A stretch of 34,659 nt of DNA from an uncultured Bacilli bacterium (GTDB lineage: Bacteria; Bacillota_I; Bacilli_A; RF39; UBA660), in assembly GCA_944358305.1 (NCBI GenBank), contig CALVQK010000013.1:1-34659 (forward strand). The letters run 5' to 3'. Under the pieces are notes generated by a model. That model did not search any database. It saw only the letters and a program-made list of their open reading frames with translations, and had not been told where the DNA came from. A program made the position numbers and the translations under genes. The first letter of the stretch is position 1. The number at the start of each line of letters is the position of its first letter. Of this stretch, positions 32,923-34,659 are shown one piece after another.

Positions 32923-33675
32923 TTAATTCAAACTACACATTTGATATGAATTGTTTATTTCATTTATCAATTCATCGCCATTTAATTTTTCTATATCTTT
33001 TAAAGATTTATTAGTATATATAGCAATAACATTATTATATTTATCCTTTTCCTCTTTTAACTCTAGTGATGATCCAAATGGAATTCTATTTCCAATTAAA
33101 CTTTCTCCTAGGCTTTCATGATATTCCCATTTATTGTGATTTATATTGTATAAATTAATCGTACTATGAAATATTAAATATTTATTATCATTAACAATTT
33201 TTGTTATATATTTAGTATTAAATACACTAGTACCTTCTACTTTGTATATTAACTTATTATCATCAAAACTGCATGACATCATTCTTTCATCATAATCTAT
33301 ATCAAGTTCAATAGTTCTGTATAAAATGATACCAGTTAATAAAATGGTAAATACTATAGTAACTACTATTAATAATATAACTATCCTTTTATGTAATCTT
33401 TTTGTATTGGATAAAGCTAGATTAATTATATTTTCTTCTAATTTCTTTTGATAATCTTTATTAGCAATAGCTTCACCACTCATTAATTCATTTATAGTGA
33501 TATTAAGTATTTTACATAGTGGCTCAAATAATGATAAATCAGGCATATTTCTACCATTTTCCCAATTACTTATAGATTTTTCTGTTACTCCTAGATATTC
33601 TGCTAATTGTTTTTGAGTTAAGTTTTTTTCTTTTCTTTTTTGATTAATAAATTTACCTATTTTTTTTTGATTCAT
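32923..33675 (-). CDS. XRE-family regulator with a membrane helix and extracytoplasmic domain
   Basis: A 250-residue protein. Residues 5-65 are a helix-turn-helix of the Cro/CI type (NLTQKQLAEYLGVTEKSISNWEN, then MPDLSLFEPLCKIL and INELMSGE). A linker leads to one membrane helix (about 97-119) and an outside domain of about 130 residues rich in Tyr, Asn and Asp. This topology suggests a one-component membrane-bound sensor-regulator. It heads an operon with VanZ and CmpB-like genes. AAAAGGAG precedes the ATG. The intergenic region carries a palindrome (33727-33739) that could be its operator. Confidence 0.85.
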   Translation of the reverse strand: MNQKKIGKFINQKRKEKNLTQKQLAEYLGVTEKSISNWENGRNMPDLSLFEPLCKILNITINELMSGEAIANKDYQKKLEENIINLALSNTKRLHKRIVILLIVVTIVFTILLTGIILYRTIELDIDYDERMMSCSFDDNKLIYKVEGTSVFNTKYITKIVNDNKYLIFHSTINLYNINHNKWEYHESLGESLIGNRIPFGSSLELKEEKDKYNNVIAIYTNKSLKDIEKLNGDELINEINNSYQMCSLN

Positions 33676-33726
33676 AAACTTTCTCCTTTTCTAGTAAAAT
33701 CATATAATATAAAACTTAAAATTAAC

Positions 33727-33739
33727 AGGAAATATTCCT
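33727..33739. promoter_or_regulatory. Palindrome between the XRE and SOD genes, possible operator
   Basis: AGGAA-ATA-TTCCT, a 5-base inverted repeat around a 3-base centre, in the 114-base divergent region. No convincing -35/-10 pair was found for either gene here, so its relation to the promoters is unclear. Confidence 0.3.
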
Positions 33740-33789
33740 AGAGTTTATATTTTTAGTTATTTGCATAAAATATTACTGGAGGAGATTTG

Positions 33790-34398
33790 ATGTATAATTT
33801 ACCTGTATTACCTTATTTATTTCAGGATTTAGAGCCTTATATTGATACGCATACAATGGGACTTCATTATCATAAACATGAACAAAACTATTTAAATAAA
33901 TTGAATGAGTTATTAGTAAAAAATAATTATGATTATCATTACGGTATAAATGAATTGTTTTATCATATTGGCAAATTTAATGAAGAAGATCAGAAGGATA
34001 TTTTATATAATTTAGGGGGTGTCTTAAATCACAATTTATACTTTAGAAGTATGAGTTCTAAAAGAGTATTACCAAGTGGCAGATTAAAAAACGATATAGA
34101 AAATAAATATGAAAGTCTTAATAAATTCTTTTTAGAGTTTAAGAATAAAGCTCTTGAGTTAAAGGGATCTGGTTATACGTTTTTAGTAGTAACAGGGGAT
34201 GGGAAATTAGATATTATAAATTTATCTAATCAAGAACTACCTCAGTCTTTTGGGTTTATTCCGCTATTTAATATGGATATGTGGGAACATGCTTATTATT
34301 TAAATTATAAAAATGAAAAAGGTAACTATATTGATAACTTTTTAATGATAGCAGATTTTACTAATGCCAATAGAATTTATAATAGTATGATGGAGTAA
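33790..34398 (+). CDS. Fe/Mn superoxide dismutase family protein
   Basis: A 202-residue member of the Fe/Mn superoxide dismutase family, which turns superoxide into oxygen and peroxide. All four metal ligands are visible: His in TMGLHYHKHEQNY, His in GGVLNHNLYF, and Asp and His in NMDMWEHAYYLNY. The second-shell His and Tyr (KHEQNY) and Gln in NQELP are present. It departs from typical members in HYHKHE instead of HHxKHH, YFRSM instead of an FW pair, and GYTFLV instead of GWAWLV. These aromatic losses near the active site could lower activity. GGAGGAG lies 5 bases before ATG 33790. Confidence 0.88.
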   Translation: MYNLPVLPYLFQDLEPYIDTHTMGLHYHKHEQNYLNKLNELLVKNNYDYHYGINELFYHIGKFNEEDQKDILYNLGGVLNHNLYFRSMSSKRVLPSGRLKNDIENKYESLNKFFLEFKNKALELKGSGYTFLVVTGDGKLDIINLSNQELPQSFGFIPLFNMDMWEHAYYLNYKNEKGNYIDNFLMIADFTNANRIYNSMME

Positions 34399-34401
34399 AA
34401 A

Positions 34402-34430
34402 TTGCTTTTTTCTTAGTTTTATGATACAAT
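34402..34430 (+). promoter_or_regulatory. Promoter for the last, partial gene
   Basis: TTGCTT (34402-34407), 17-base spacer, TACAAT (34425-34430) with TG one base before the -10 box. It lies in the 54-base gap after the superoxide dismutase gene. Confidence 0.6.
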
Positions 34431-34452
34431 ATACAGCCAAAGAAGGGATGTT

Positions 34453-34659
34453 ATGGGAACAATAGATATTTTTGCTAAATGGGATTTAGACAAGAATGAA
34501 TGGAAACAGAGTGATGATTTAAAAGATATTGGTAGAAGTTTTGCTATTGCTAGTTATAAAAGAATAATTAATGACAATGGTAAAATTAACTATATTATAA
34601 TAGACCAAGGATCTAGAGTAGAAGATCATTCTAAAGATTTTTCTACAATTAAAGAAACA
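34453..34659 (+). CDS. Unknown protein (3' partial, first 69 residues visible)
   Basis: The frame starts at ATG 34453 with GAAGGG 5 bases upstream and runs off the window. The visible part begins MGTIDIFAKWDLDKNEW and is hydrophilic and charged, with no signal peptide or membrane helix. It contains a short strand-like segment (KINYIIIDQG). I do not recognise a family. An ATG at 34448 in another frame meets a stop after five codons, which supports the chosen start. Confidence 0.6.
   Translation, partial: MGTIDIFAKWDLDKNEWKQSDDLKDIGRSFAIASYKRIINDNGKINYIIIDQGSRVEDHSKDFSTIKET

Noticed and set aside
1..34659. Mycoplasma-type code with TGA read as Trp, suggested by the low G+C content
   Set aside because: TGA ends several well-supported genes (for example at 2287-2289, 27458-27460 and 31517-31519) and Trp is encoded by TGG throughout.
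1..34659. CRISPR arrays, insertion sequences or prophage genes
   Set aside because: No regularly spaced repeats, transposase, integrase or phage structural genes were seen on either strand.

Overview
The window is very AT-rich and uses the standard genetic code: TGA is a normal stop and Trp is TGG. Almost every gene has an AGGAGG-type ribosome binding site. The content (teichoic-acid-type polymerase and exporter, LytR-CpsA-Psr protein, SH3b/glucosaminidase autolysin, YlbJ and YlbL/SepM homologues, VanZ, a cell-wall-repeat protein) points to a low-GC Gram-positive, most likely a poorly characterised gut Bacilli/Erysipelotrichia-type lineage. That placement is inference from gene content only.

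Layout. (1) 1-876: the 3' end of a cell-wall-repeat protein with a C39-like cysteine peptidase domain. (2) 899-12232: a long plus-strand envelope-polymer operon. It holds a CDP-glycerol-type polyol-phosphate transferase, a divergent IspD/TarI-like cytidylyltransferase, an acyltransferase, a TagG/TagH-type ABC exporter, a GT32+GT4 fusion, a degenerate GT-B paralogue of that fusion's second half, and two GT-C-type membrane proteins (one GT39-like, one DUF2142). It ends in a terminator whose loop carries the -35 box of the next promoter. (3) 12257-17450: a decayed GT2 pseudogene, a GT4 glycosyltransferase, a Gfo/Idh/MocA oxidoreductase, an SMR-like small flippase subunit and a NatAB-type ABC pair, then a terminator. 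(4) 17501-23408: an L-lactate-dehydrogenase-family enzyme, a small membrane protein, a type IV pilus/type II secretion ATPase divergent from two pilin-like genes, and divergent ylbJ-like and sepM/ylbL-like genes. (5) 23406-30514: an LCP protein divergent from a four-gene surface operon. That operon encodes a secreted dockerin-bearing glucosaminidase, a membrane-anchored cohesin protein, a single-pass coiled-coil protein and a phosphodiester-glycosidase-domain protein. (6) 30530-34659: tRNA-Leu(GAG), a candidate type I toxin-antitoxin module, an ASCH-domain protein, a minus-strand operon (XRE regulator with a membrane segment, VanZ, CmpB-like membrane protein), an Fe/Mn superoxide dismutase and the start of an unknown gene.

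How the parts may work together. The first half builds, decorates and exports a phosphate-containing envelope polymer. The GT-C proteins, small flippase and GT2 remnant look like a three-component extracytoplasmic glycosylation pathway whose charging enzyme is broken in this copy. The LCP/autolysin/cohesin block could attach and remodel wall polymers, with the cohesin possibly docking the autolysin at the membrane.

Two observations stand out. One is the adjacent, translationally close dockerin-autolysin and membrane cohesin pair. The other is the compact locus at 30658-30958: a 30-residue hydrophobic peptide with a hairpin-sequestered ribosome binding site, an antisense RNA with a near-consensus promoter and strong terminator, and an inverted repeat that would let the peptide mRNA pair its 5' and 3' ends.
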